Assembly: GCA_030697165.1 (NCBI GenBank)
Contig: JAUYQQ010000023.1
Location: 124,001-188,000 of the forward strand
Direction: 5' to 3'
Length of the DNA stretch: 64,000 nucleotides
Origin: Acidobacteriota bacterium
Lineage (GTDB): Bacteria; Acidobacteriota; Vicinamibacteria; Vicinamibacterales; UBA2999
The notes beneath the pieces are model-generated. The model was not told where the DNA came from. It worked only from the letters and a program-made list of their open reading frames with translations, and searched no databases. The translations under genes were made by a program, and so were the position numbers. Of this stretch, positions 1-7,508 are shown in pieces. The stretch's first letter is position 1. Every line of letters begins with the position of its first letter.

Positions 1-801
1 ACCGAGCACGGCTTCGCTTCGCTGTTTCCGCTGGGCGACGGCCTGGGCGCCATCTGGCTCGACGGCCGCAACATGAAGTCCGCCGGCGGTCACGACGAAC
101 ACGGCGGTGGCGGCGTCATGACCGTGCACTTTGGCCGGTTCGACAAGAACTGGAAGCAGGTCGAGGAATCCGTCGTCGACGCGCGCGTCTGCGAATGCTG
201 CCCCACCGCCGCGACCGTGACCAGCGAGGGCGTGATTGCGGCCTTCCGCGATCGCAGCGACGGCGAAATTCGCGACATCTACACGTCGCGCCTCGTGAAC
301 GGCAAGTGGTCCGAGCCGGCGGCGGTGCATGCCGACGGGTGGAAGATCGCCGCGTGCCCCGTGAACGGTCCCGCGTTAAGCGCCTCCGGGCGCAATGTGG
401 CGGCGTCGTGGTTCACAGTAAAAGGAGACGCTGTGAAGGGCGAGCAGGGCCAGGCCTACCTGGCTTTCTCGAGCGACGCCGGACGCACTTACGGCGCGCC
501 CATTCGTGTGGACGATGGCGGATCGCTGGGGCGAGTGGATGTGGCGTTGGTGCCCGACGGCAGCGCGGCGGTGGCCACGTGGATTGAGTTCGCCGATCAG
601 CGGTCGCAATTCCGCGCCCGGCGCATCGACCGCACCGGCGCGCGCTCGGCCCCCGTGACCATTGCCGGCCTCGCCGGCGGCCGGTCCAGTGGCTACCCGC
701 GCATGGCCCTGAACGGCCGCGAGTTGGTGTTCGCGTGGACCGAGTCGAGCGCTGGCGGCGCCATGCAGGTGAAGACGGCCACGGCCGTGCTGCCGCAGTA
801 A
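1..801 (+). CDS. Sialidase/BNR-repeat-like protein, 3' part
   Basis: The reading frame is open from the first base, so the true start lies upstream; the last 266 residues are present. The sequence has repeated beta-propeller-like stretches (FSSDAGRTYGAP, YTSRLVNGKWSEP) resembling the Asp-box repeats of exo-alpha-sialidase-like proteins, and a Cys-rich motif VCECCPT seen in the secreted sialidase-like family common in Acidobacteriota. The substrate cannot be told from this part. A cytochrome c gene starts 8 bp after its stop, so the two are probably cotranscribed. The fold assignment is fairly safe; true sialidase activity is unproven. Confidence 0.6.
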   Translation, partial: TEHGFASLFPLGDGLGAIWLDGRNMKSAGGHDEHGGGGVMTVHFGRFDKNWKQVEESVVDARVCECCPTAATVTSEGVIAAFRDRSDGEIRDIYTSRLVNGKWSEPAAVHADGWKIAACPVNGPALSASGRNVAASWFTVKGDAVKGEQGQAYLAFSSDAGRTYGAPIRVDDGGSLGRVDVALVPDGSAAVATWIEFADQRSQFRARRIDRTGARSAPVTIAGLAGGRSSGYPRMALNGRELVFAWTESSAGGAMQVKTATAVLPQ

Positions 802-809
802 GACGGTCC

Positions 810-1457
810 ATGAAGCGCGCGCTACGATTCGCCGCCTGGCTGTTGTTGTTGCTGGCGTTGGTGGTGACCGGCGCCATGCTGGTGGTGCAGGGCCGCGGCG
901 TCAGCGCCCGGCCCCAACCGTCATGGATCGAGACGCGCGCCGCGCTGTTCCTGCGCGGGTGGCTGACGCCGCCCATGTACAAGGGCCTGCGCAATCCCGT
1001 CACCGCCACCCCCGGCAACTTTGCGGACGCCCGGCAGCACTTCGCGGATCACTGCGCCAGTTGCCATGCGAATGACGGCAGCGGCAATACCGAGATGGGC
1101 CAGTCGTTCTACCCCAAGGCGCCCGACATGCGCCTGCCGCGCACGCAGGAGTTGAGCGACGGCGAGATCTTCTACTTCATTGAGAACGGCATCCGGCTCA
1201 CCGGCATGCCCGCCTGGAGCACGGGCACCCCCGAAGGCGAAAAAGCCAGTTGGGAGCTGGTCCACTTCATCCGCCGCCTGTCGGCGCTGACTTCCGAAGA
1301 CCTGGCGATCATGGAGCGCTTCAACCCCACCTCGCGCGACGTGTTCGAGGAAGAGCTGCGAATCGAGCGCTTCCTGAGCGGCGAAACCCCCGACCCACCA
1401 GCCCCACCCGTCTCACCCGCCCCCGATCCCCACGCCGGCCATGAACCCCCGAAATAG
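810..1457 (+). CDS. Membrane-anchored cytochrome c
   Basis: 215 residues. An N-terminal hydrophobic helix (about residues 8-27) should export the protein and probably anchor it in the inner membrane. A single class I heme site CASCH is at residues 82-86, and GMPAW at 132-136 supplies the likely axial Met133. The C-terminal tail is rich in Pro and His and looks disordered. The role is periplasmic electron transfer; the partner is unknown. I chose ATG 810 because it begins the signal/anchor; the longer frame from 735 would overlap the preceding gene by 67 bp and adds an Arg-rich stretch with no export signal. Confidence 0.8.
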   Translation: MKRALRFAAWLLLLLALVVTGAMLVVQGRGVSARPQPSWIETRAALFLRGWLTPPMYKGLRNPVTATPGNFADARQHFADHCASCHANDGSGNTEMGQSFYPKAPDMRLPRTQELSDGEIFYFIENGIRLTGMPAWSTGTPEGEKASWELVHFIRRLSALTSEDLAIMERFNPTSRDVFEEELRIERFLSGETPDPPAPPVSPAPDPHAGHEPPK

Positions 1458-1487
1458 GGCCGGTTTCACCACGAATTTCGATCCCAC

Positions 1488-1534
1488 TTGAGCAAGATGA
1501 GGCACAATGGCTTATAATTGAGACTTAGTCTCAA
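1488..1534 (+). promoter_or_regulatory. feoAB promoter with palindromic operator on the -10 box
   Basis: A consensus -10 TATAAT (1513-1518) is preceded by TTGAGC at 1488-1493, a 19-bp spacing that is slightly long. Overlapping the -10 is a perfect palindrome at 1518-1534: TTGAGACT, one central T, AGTCTCAA. The inner 7-1-7 layout (TGAGACT-T-AGTCTCA) has the geometry of Fur sites (consensus TGATAAT-N-ATTATCA) with partial identity. A repressor bound here would block RNA polymerase. Fur or a related metalloregulator is the likely ligand because the next genes are feoA and feoB; this is inference. Confidence 0.7.
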
Positions 1535-1553
1535 CTTTGGGTTATTCACCATT

Positions 1554-1787
1554 GTGATCAGAAAACACGCTTCCCTCGCCGCCCTGCCGGTCGGCGGTAC
1601 CGCCACCGTCGCCCACGTTCGCGGTGAGCGCGCCGTGGTTCGCCGCCTGCTGGAAATTGGCCTGGTGCCGGGCACGACGGTCACCATGCGACGCGTCGCG
1701 CCCATGGGCGATCCGATCGAGCTGAAGGTGCGCAACTTCGCGCTGTCAATTCGCCGGTCCGAAGCGCTCGGCATCGAAATCGAGTGA
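1554..1787 (+). CDS. feoA: Ferrous iron transport protein A
   Basis: 77 residues, a lone SH3-like FeoA domain (LAALPVGGTATVAHVRG, RRLLEIGLVPGTTV, IELKVRNFALSIRRSEA), the usual size for a free-standing FeoA. FeoA is a small cytoplasmic partner needed for Fe(II) uptake through FeoB. I place the start at GTG 1554 because the TTG at 1518 lies inside the -10/operator region, upstream of any transcript started there. Its stop codon overlaps the GTG start of feoB, so translation is coupled. Expression is probably iron-repressed through the palindrome at 1518-1534. Confidence 0.88.
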   Translation: MIRKHASLAALPVGGTATVAHVRGERAVVRRLLEIGLVPGTTVTMRRVAPMGDPIELKVRNFALSIRRSEALGIEIE

Positions 1788-3892
1788 CGCGGCATCGAGT
1801 GACGCCGCTTCCCATCGTTCTGGTTGCCGGCAACCCCAACTCAGGCAAGTCCACGCTCTTCAACGCGCTCACCGGCGCGCGCGCCCACGTCGCCAACTAT
1901 CCCGGCGTCACGATCGATCGGGTCGCGGCGACGCTGGCCGGCGCCGACGGCAACGCGTTCGAACTGGTTGACCTACCCGGCACTTACGGCCTGAGCGCGC
2001 GCTCACGCGAGGAACAGATCGCGGTCGACGCGCTGATCGGCCACGGACTGCCCGCCCCCCAGGCCGTGGTGGTCGTCGTCGATGCGGCGACGCTGGCCCG
2101 GTCGCTGTTCCTGGCCATTGAGGTGATTGCCACCGGTGTGCCGGTGGTGATCGCGCTCAACATGTCGGACGAGGCGGCTCGCGACGGCATCACCATCGAC
2201 GTCGCCCGGCTCGCGGCGATGACCGGCGCGGAAGTCGTGCGGACGGTGGCTACGAGGGGCAAGGGCCTGGACGAGCTCAAGGCGGCGATTGCGCGCGCCG
2301 TCACCGGCCCCGCTGCGGACGCGCCGCCGATCGAGCGGCCGGCCGCCCTGGCCGTGGACATCGCGGAGCTGGAAGCCGCCATTCTGGCCGAGCACGCGCT
2401 CGGCCGGACCGGCGCCGCGCGCGCATGGGCGATGTGGCTGCTGTTGTCGCTCGATGACGAAGGGGCCGATGACCTGGCCGGTGTGCCGCCGCCGCTGCGG
2501 GTACTGACGCGCGCCATTCGCAGCCGCGCCGCCGCCGCGGGCCGCAATGTCGACCTCGAGATCATCGCGTCCTCGTATCGCCGGGTCGATGCGATTGTCG
2601 AGGCCGTCGTCCAACGGGCGGCGCCCAGCCGGCGCCGGACCGATCGCATTGACGCGGTGCTGACGCACGGTGTCTACGGCGCCGTCGTGTTCGCGCTGGT
2701 GATGCTGGTGGTGTTCCAGGCGCTGTTTACCTGGTCGGAGCCGGCGATTGCCTTTATCGAATCGATGGTGGCGGGGGTCCAGGGGCTGGCGGCGTCGGCG
2801 CTGCCGCCCGGGCCGCTCACCGACCTGGTGATCAACGGCATCATCGCCGGCGTCGGCAACGTCGTGGTGTTCGTGCCGCAGATCGGGTTGTTGTTCCTGT
2901 TCATCGGCCTGCTCGAAGACTCGGGCTACCTGGCGCGGGTGGCGTTCGTGATCGACCGCCTGATGCGCAGTGTCGGTTTGAACGGCCGCGCCTTCGTGCC
3001 CATGCTGTCGGGGTTTTCGTGCGCGGTGCCGGCGGTGATGGCCACGCGCACCATCGAGAACCGGACCGATCGCCTGCTGACCATGCTGGTGCTGCCGCTG
3101 ATGTCGTGCAGCGCCCGGCTGCCGGTGTACGTGCTGGTCACCGCCACGGTGTTTGCGCCCGATGCGCGCCTCGGCGTGCTCAGCGTGGGAGCGGTCGTGC
3201 TGTTCGCCATGTACCTGCTGTCGGTGGTGGCGGCGCTCACCGCCGCGGCCGTGCTGAGGCGCACCGTGTTGAAGGGCCCCGGAGCGCCGCTGGTGCTCGA
3301 GTTGCCGCCGTACCGGCTGCCGGCCACCGGCGTGCTGCTGTTCAACGTGTGGCAGCGGGTCCGCGCGTTCCTGATCGGCGCCGGCACCGTGATTCTCGCG
3401 CTCACCATCGTGCTGTGGGCGCTGCTGTCGTATCCCAAGGTCGCGACGGCGGCGGCCGGCGATCAGCTGCGGCACAGTTTCGCCGGCCGGCTGGGCCACG
3501 TCATCGAGCCGGCGATCGAGCCGCTCGGTTTCGACTGGCGCATCGGCGTCGGCATCATCGGCGCATTCGCGGCGCGCGAAGTCTTCGTCTCGACGCTGGC
3601 GATCGTCTTCGACATTGAATCCGACGGCGCCGAGGACGAACCGCTGCGCGAGGCGCTGCGCACCGCCACCTGGCCTGACGGACGGCCGTTGATGACGCCG
3701 CTGGCCGGCGTCTCGCTGATGGTGTTCTTCGTGCTGGCCTGCCAGTGCATGAGCACCGTCGCCGTCGTCCGTCGCGAGTCGGGCACGTGGCGGTGGCCAA
3801 TCTTCATGGTCGTCTACATGACGCTGCTCGCGTACGGCGCGTCACTGGTCGTCTACCAGGTCGGCGCCCGTCTCGGGCTGGGGCTCGGCTGA
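1784..3892 (+). CDS. feoB: Ferrous iron transporter FeoB
   Basis: 702 residues, close to the usual FeoB length. The N-terminal GTPase domain has a P-loop GNPNSGKST at 16-24, the G2 region ANYPGVT, G3 DLPG at 63-66 and G4 NMSD at 126-129. A helical linker follows, then two Gate domains of transmembrane helices with the conserved stretches LLFLFIGLLEDSGYLARVAF and SGFSCAVPAVMATRTI. It moves Fe(II) across the inner membrane. The GTG start overlaps the feoA stop, and its own TGA overlaps the ATG of the next small gene. Confidence 0.96.
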   Translation: MTRHRVTPLPIVLVAGNPNSGKSTLFNALTGARAHVANYPGVTIDRVAATLAGADGNAFELVDLPGTYGLSARSREEQIAVDALIGHGLPAPQAVVVVVDAATLARSLFLAIEVIATGVPVVIALNMSDEAARDGITIDVARLAAMTGAEVVRTVATRGKGLDELKAAIARAVTGPAADAPPIERPAALAVDIAELEAAILAEHALGRTGAARAWAMWLLLSLDDEGADDLAGVPPPLRVLTRAIRSRAAAAGRNVDLEIIASSYRRVDAIVEAVVQRAAPSRRRTDRIDAVLTHGVYGAVVFALVMLVVFQALFTWSEPAIAFIESMVAGVQGLAASALPPGPLTDLVINGIIAGVGNVVVFVPQIGLLFLFIGLLEDSGYLARVAFVIDRLMRSVGLNGRAFVPMLSGFSCAVPAVMATRTIENRTDRLLTMLVLPLMSCSARLPVYVLVTATVFAPDARLGVLSVGAVVLFAMYLLSVVAALTAAAVLRRTVLKGPGAPLVLELPPYRLPATGVLLFNVWQRVRAFLIGAGTVILALTIVLWALLSYPKVATAAAGDQLRHSFAGRLGHVIEPAIEPLGFDWRIGVGIIGAFAAREVFVSTLAIVFDIESDGAEDEPLREALRTATWPDGRPLMTPLAGVSLMVFFVLACQCMSTVAVVRRESGTWRWPIFMVVYMTLLAYGASLVVYQVGARLGLGLG

Positions 3893-4044
3893 TGGTGCAG
3901 GAAATCGGCGTCGCCGTGATCGTGCTGGGCGCCGTGGCCTTCCTGGTCCGCCACTTCTTCGGTGGCCCCGGCAAGCCGAAGGCGGCGACGACGTTCATTC
4001 CGCTCGGCAAGCTCAAGCAGAAGCCCCCCAACGACTGCCATTAG
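3892..4044 (+). CDS. Small FeoB-linked membrane protein
   Basis: 50 residues with one predicted transmembrane helix (about residues 5-23), a Gly/Pro/Lys linker and a C-terminal tail ending in DCH. The start overlaps the feoB stop (ATGA), so it is translationally coupled and probably part of the Feo system. Its position and size match the short FeoB-associated membrane proteins that replace FeoC in many bacteria, but it has only one Cys instead of a Cys-rich tail. A role in FeoB assembly or metal handling is inference from position only. Confidence 0.65.
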   Translation: MVQEIGVAVIVLGAVAFLVRHFFGGPGKPKAATTFIPLGKLKQKPPNDCH

Positions 4045-4145
4045 CACCCCAGGCACCCCTGGCACCTTAGGCACCTTAGGCACCCTAGGCACCTTAGGCA
4101 CCTTAGGCACCCTAGGCACCTTAGGCACCTTAGGCACCTTAGGCC
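4044..4145. repeat. 9-bp tandem array (GGCACCTTA unit)
   Basis: About eleven imperfect copies of the 9-mer GGCACCTTA (variants CCTA, CCCA, CCCT) fill the gap between the Feo and copper operons. Related arrays occur on both strands elsewhere (16796, 31824, 33461, 38066, 41699, 46388). The right end runs straight into the TTGACA -35 box of the copper operon at 4147. The units are contiguous with no spacers, so this is not a CRISPR array. Confidence 0.9.
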
Positions 4146-4146
4146 C

Positions 4147-4196
4147 TTGACACCAATACCCCCCTCCGGTATCTTATAGGGGTAGGGGGTATACAC
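4147..4196 (+). promoter_or_regulatory. Copper operon promoter with CsoR-type operator
   Basis: A perfect -35 TTGACA (4147-4152) and a -10 TATCTT (4170-4175) are 17 bp apart. Between them is an interrupted inverted repeat, ATACC...GGTAT (4156-4172), with a run of C between the arms. Just downstream is a G-rich mirror, TAGGGGTAGGGGGTATA (4177-4193). C/G runs flanked by TA(C)/(G)TA match known CsoR/RcnR-family operators, and a CsoR gene closes this operon. AGGGGG at 4184-4189 doubles as the ribosome site for the ATG at 4197. Confidence 0.75.
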
Positions 4197-4412
4197 ATGA
4201 GCTTCACCGAAACGACCGTTGTCATCGCTGGCATGAGCTGCGGGGGCTGCGTCAACAGCTTGACCCGCGTCCTGACCGCCGTTCCCGGCCTCGAACCACT
4301 CAAGATTGAGGTCGGCAAGGCCCGGCTGAAGGTCGACGCCGAGGTCGCGACACCCGCGGTCATTGCCGCCGCGGTCGAGCGCGCCGGCTTCACCGTCATC
4401 AGCCAGGAGTGA
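4197..4412 (+). CDS. Heavy-metal-associated (CopZ-like) copper chaperone
   Basis: 71 residues forming a single HMA ferredoxin-like domain. The metal-binding loop GMSCGGC places Cys15 and Cys18 as the Cu(I) ligands, and the beta-alpha-beta pattern (PGLEPLKIEVGKARLKVD, AAAVERAGFTV) is typical. It should bind Cu(I) in the cytoplasm and pass it to the P-type ATPase encoded two genes downstream. It is the first gene of the operon, directly after the putative CsoR-controlled promoter. Another soft metal is possible, but the CsoR neighbour favours copper. Confidence 0.88.
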   Translation: MSFTETTVVIAGMSCGGCVNSLTRVLTAVPGLEPLKIEVGKARLKVDAEVATPAVIAAAVERAGFTVISQE

Positions 4413-4417
4413 TCGCC

Positions 4418-4795
4418 ATGGATGGAATGGACTTCACCATCATCGGCGTTGCGGTCGCGTTGATCGTCCTGGTGAACTGGTACTTCCTGGGCCGGTCGCA
4501 GTCATCGGTGGTGGCTGTGGCCGCGCCCGGGGCGGTGGCCGAGTTCACCATTCGGGTCGCGGGCGGCTACTCGCCTAACGCCATCGAGGTCGCCCGCGGC
4601 AGCCGCGTGCGCCTGACTTTCGATCGCCAGGAAGATAACCCGTGCTCCGAGGAAGTGGTGGTGCCCGACTTCGGCATCAGGCGCGATCTCCCGGCCTTTG
4701 CGCGCACCGTCGTCGAGTTCACCGCCGACACCGCGGGCACACACCAGTTCGCGTGCGGCATGGGAATGCTGCGCGGCACCATCGTTGTGAAGTGA
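4418..4795 (+). CDS. Membrane-anchored cupredoxin-like copper-binding protein
   Basis: 125 residues. One transmembrane helix (about 7-25) is followed by a periplasmic cupredoxin-type beta sandwich. Likely copper ligands are Cys76 (DNPCSEE) and the cluster HQFACGMGM (His109, Cys113, Met115, Met117). The loop holding Cys76 normally carries His in cupredoxins. ATG 4418 is preferred over GTG 4409 because AGGAG (4405-4409) lies 8 nt upstream. Located between a CopZ-like chaperone and the CopA ATPase, it probably takes up or buffers exported copper. Function is inferred from fold and context. Confidence 0.75.
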   Translation: MDGMDFTIIGVAVALIVLVNWYFLGRSQSSVVAVAAPGAVAEFTIRVAGGYSPNAIEVARGSRVRLTFDRQEDNPCSEEVVVPDFGIRRDLPAFARTVVEFTADTAGTHQFACGMGMLRGTIVVK

Positions 4796-4801
4796 GACGC
4801 C

Positions 4802-7183
4802 ATGAGCAACCAACTCGCCCAACCCGCCCCACCGGCCCCACCGGCCCAACCCGCCCAAAAGATCACCCTGCCCGTGGAGGGCATGACCTGCGCGGCGTGC
4901 CAGGCGACCGTGCAACGTGCGCTCAGCAAGCAGCCAGGCGTCGCCAAGGCGGCGGTGAACCTGATGATGCACGAAGCCACGGTGCACTTCGATCCGGCGG
5001 CGACCAACCCCGCCCAGATCGTCGCGGCCATCAACGACACCGGCTACGTCTCGCGCCTGCCGGTGGCGGCCGATGACACCAGCAGTGCCGATGATGAGCG
5101 GGAGCAGCAGCAGAAGCGCGAGTACAACACCCTCCGCACGAAATCGCTGGTGAGCCTTGCCCTCGGCGCGGTGGCGATGATCGCGTCCATGCCGTTGATG
5201 GGTGGCATGTCACCGCACGCCGAGCACTCGGGCGATCCGCTGCTCCGTTGGACGATGACCGCGATCGACCCGCCGGTGCGAGCGGCGCTGCCCTGGCTTT
5301 ACGCACTCGATCCGCTGATCCTGACCTACGCGCTGCTGGCCGCCACCGTCTTCGTCATGACGTGGGCCGGCCGCCACTTCTACACCCGCGCCTGGTCGGG
5401 CCTGAAGCACGGCACGGCCGACATGAGCACGCTGATCGCGGTCGGCACGGGGTCAGCTTTCATTTACTCGCTCGCCGCCACGCTGGTGCCGTCGTGGTTC
5501 GTCGCCGACGGCGCGCGGCCTGACGTCTATTACGAAGCGGTCATCATCATCATCGCGCTGGTGCTGCTCGGCAACGCCATGGAGGCGCGCGCCAAGACCC
5601 AGACGACGAGAGCGCTGCGCCAGTTGGCGAAGCTGCAGCCGTCGAGCGCGCGCGTGCGGCGCGACGGGCAGGAACAGGACATCCCGATCGCCGCGGTCCG
5701 CGCCGGCGACATCGTGCTGGTCCGGCCGGGTGAACGCTTCCCTGTGGACGGCGAGATCACCAGCGGCAGCGGCGCGGTGGATGAGTCCATGTTGACCGGT
5801 GAGTCGATGCCGGTCGAGAAAGCCACCGGCGACCGGGTAATTGGCGCCACCGTGAACAGCACGGCCGCCCTCGAAGTGCGGGCGACCGCGGTGGGCACCG
5901 GCAGCGTGCTGGCCCGCATTGTCACGCTGATGAAAGAGGCGCAAGGCTCGCAGGCGCCGATCCAGCGGCTGGCCGATCGCATTTCGGCGGTGTTCGTGCC
6001 AATCGTGATCTCGATCGCGATCGCAACCTTCGCGGCGTGGATGGTGTTGCCCGAGACGCCGTCGTTTGCATCGGCGATCACCGCGGCGGTGTCGGTCCTG
6101 ATCATCGCGTGCCCGTGCGCCATGGGGCTGGCGGTGCCGACCGCCGTGATGGTGGCCAGCGGGCGCGGCGCGGCGGCCGGCATCCTGATCAAGGGCGGTG
6201 AACCGCTCGAGCGGCTGGCGGCCGTCGATACGATCGTCTTCGACAAGACGGGAACGCTGACCGAGGGCACCCCGCGCGTCACCGACATGCTGATCGCGCC
6301 GGGACAGGACCGGGCGACGGTGCTGCGGTTCGCCGCGGCGCTCGAGAGCCGCTCCGAGCACCCGCTCGCCAAAGCGGTCGTCGCCGCAGCCGGTGACGAC
6401 CGCGGCCCGCGGCCGGCAGTGGATAACGTGAGCGCGCTGCCGGGTAAGGGCGTAAGTGGCACGGTCGATGGCCGGAACGTGATCGCCGGCACCGAAGGCC
6501 TGCTGCGCGAGTCTGGCGTGGACGTGACGCCGCTCGAGGCGAAGGCGCGCGAGTGGGCGGCCAACGCCAACACGGTGGTCTTTGTCGCGATCGGCGGCCA
6601 GGCCGTCGCGGCGTTCGCCATCGCCGACACCATGCGCGCGAACGCGAAAGACGTGGTCGAGGCGCTCGGCCGGCACGGGTTGCGGACGGTCATGCTCACT
6701 GGCGACCGGAAGGCGACCGCGGAGGCGGTGGCGAAGCAGGCCGGCGTCAGTGAAGTCATCGCCGAAGTCCTGCCCGACGGCAAGGTCGCGGCGATCAAGA
6801 GTCTGCAGGCGGACGGCCACGTCGTGGCGATGGTGGGCGACGGCTTGAACGACGCCCCGGCGCTGGCGCAAGCCGACATCGGCATGGCCATGGCCTCGGG
6901 TACCGACATTGCCGGCGAGGCCGCGTCGGTCACGCTGATGCGCAGCGACCTCGACAGCGTAACCCAGGCGATCGTCCTCTCCCGCAAGACCATGCGGACG
7001 ATGAAGCAGAACCTGTTCTGGGCGTTTGTCTACAACGTGATTGGGATCCCAGTCGCGGCCGGCGTGCTGTTCCCCGTCTTCGGTATCCTGCTGAGCCCCA
7101 TCCTCGCCAGTGCGGCGATGGCATTCAGTTCGGTGAGCGTCGTCTCCAACAGCCTTCGTCTACGAGGAGTGACCCTGTCGTGA
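4802..7183 (+). CDS. copA: Copper-exporting P1B-type ATPase
   Basis: 793 residues. An N-terminal low-complexity Pro/Ala/Gln stretch (residues 4-19) comes from a GC-rich short tandem repeat. One HMA domain follows with GMTCAAC (27-33). The membrane metal site CPC is at 437-439, the phosphorylation motif DKTGT begins at Asp481, and further on come the HP motif of the nucleotide domain (SEHPLAK) and [10 protein letters not shown]. This is the Cu(I)-exporting subgroup, which pumps Cu(I) to the periplasm. The stop overlaps the GTG of csoR. Confidence 0.95.
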   Translation: MSNQLAQPAPPAPPAQPAQKITLPVEGMTCAACQATVQRALSKQPGVAKAAVNLMMHEATVHFDPAATNPAQIVAAINDTGYVSRLPVAADDTSSADDEREQQQKREYNTLRTKSLVSLALGAVAMIASMPLMGGMSPHAEHSGDPLLRWTMTAIDPPVRAALPWLYALDPLILTYALLAATVFVMTWAGRHFYTRAWSGLKHGTADMSTLIAVGTGSAFIYSLAATLVPSWFVADGARPDVYYEAVIIIIALVLLGNAMEARAKTQTTRALRQLAKLQPSSARVRRDGQEQDIPIAAVRAGDIVLVRPGERFPVDGEITSGSGAVDESMLTGESMPVEKATGDRVIGATVNSTAALEVRATAVGTGSVLARIVTLMKEAQGSQAPIQRLADRISAVFVPIVISIAIATFAAWMVLPETPSFASAITAAVSVLIIACPCAMGLAVPTAVMVASGRGAAAGILIKGGEPLERLAAVDTIVFDKTGTLTEGTPRVTDMLIAPGQDRATVLRFAAALESRSEHPLAKAVVAAAGDDRGPRPAVDNVSALPGKGVSGTVDGRNVIAGTEGLLRESGVDVTPLEAKAREWAANANTVVFVAIGGQAVAAFAIADTMRANAKDVVEALGRHGLRTVMLTGDRKATAEAVAKQAGVSEVIAEVLPDGKVAAIKSLQADGHVVAMVGDGLNDAPALAQADIGMAMASGTDIAGEAASVTLMRSDLDSVTQAIVLSRKTMRTMKQNLFWAFVYNVIGIPVAAGVLFPVFGILLSPILASAAMAFSSVSVVSNSLRLRGVTLS

Positions 7184-7482
7184 AGCACACACATGAGCAT
7201 GCGGTGGCCGTGGATCCCGAAGTGAAGGACGCGAACCTGAAGCGCCTCCGGCGCATCGAAGGCCAGATCCGCGGCATCCACAAGATGGTCGAAGAGGATC
7301 GTTACTGCCCCGACATCATCACGCAAATTGCCTCAGCGCAAGAGGCGCTGCGGGCGGTGGGACGACAGCTGCTACGCAACCATTTGAAGCACTGCGTCGC
7401 CTCGGCGATCAAGCAGGGACCGAAAGAAGCGGACGCCACCTACGACGAGCTGCTGGAGCTCGTGTATCGACACCTTCGGTGA
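7180..7482 (+). CDS. csoR: CsoR-family copper-sensing repressor
   Basis: 100 residues, the all-helical DUF156 fold. The Cys-His-Cys metal site is intact: Cys43, His68 and Cys72, with the same 25- and 4-residue spacing as the Cu(I) ligands of Mycobacterium CsoR. A His-rich N-terminus (MKHTHEH) may add metal affinity. The GTG start overlaps the copA stop. It most likely represses its own operon at the G/C-rich operator around 4156-4193 and releases DNA on binding Cu(I). Confidence 0.93.
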   Translation: MKHTHEHAVAVDPEVKDANLKRLRRIEGQIRGIHKMVEEDRYCPDIITQIASAQEALRAVGRQLLRNHLKHCVASAIKQGPKEADATYDELLELVYRHLR

Positions 7483-7488
7483 GCTGTC

Positions 7489-7508
7489 AGTCCGCCTGAA
7501 GGCGGACT
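7489..7508. terminator. Hairpin between convergent csoR and M49 genes
   Basis: AGTCCGCC-TGAA-GGCGGACT is a perfect 8-bp stem lying between two convergent genes, so it can end transcripts from both sides. There is no U tract. It is a core copy of the GTCCGCC..GGCGGAC palindrome family found in frame inside other genes (14203, 15327, 52399). Confidence 0.6.

Noticed and set aside
1518-1787. TTG 1518 as the start of feoA
   Set aside because: It overlaps the -10 box and operator, upstream of the expected transcript; GTG 1554 starts the conserved domain.
4044-4145. Possible CRISPR array
   Set aside because: Units are 9 bp, contiguous and without spacers; no cas genes in the window.
2003-6871. 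Long minus-strand frames opposite feoB and copA (2003-3499, 5453-6871, 5530-6993)
   Set aside because: All lie fully antisense to well-supported transporter genes and show low-complexity composition.
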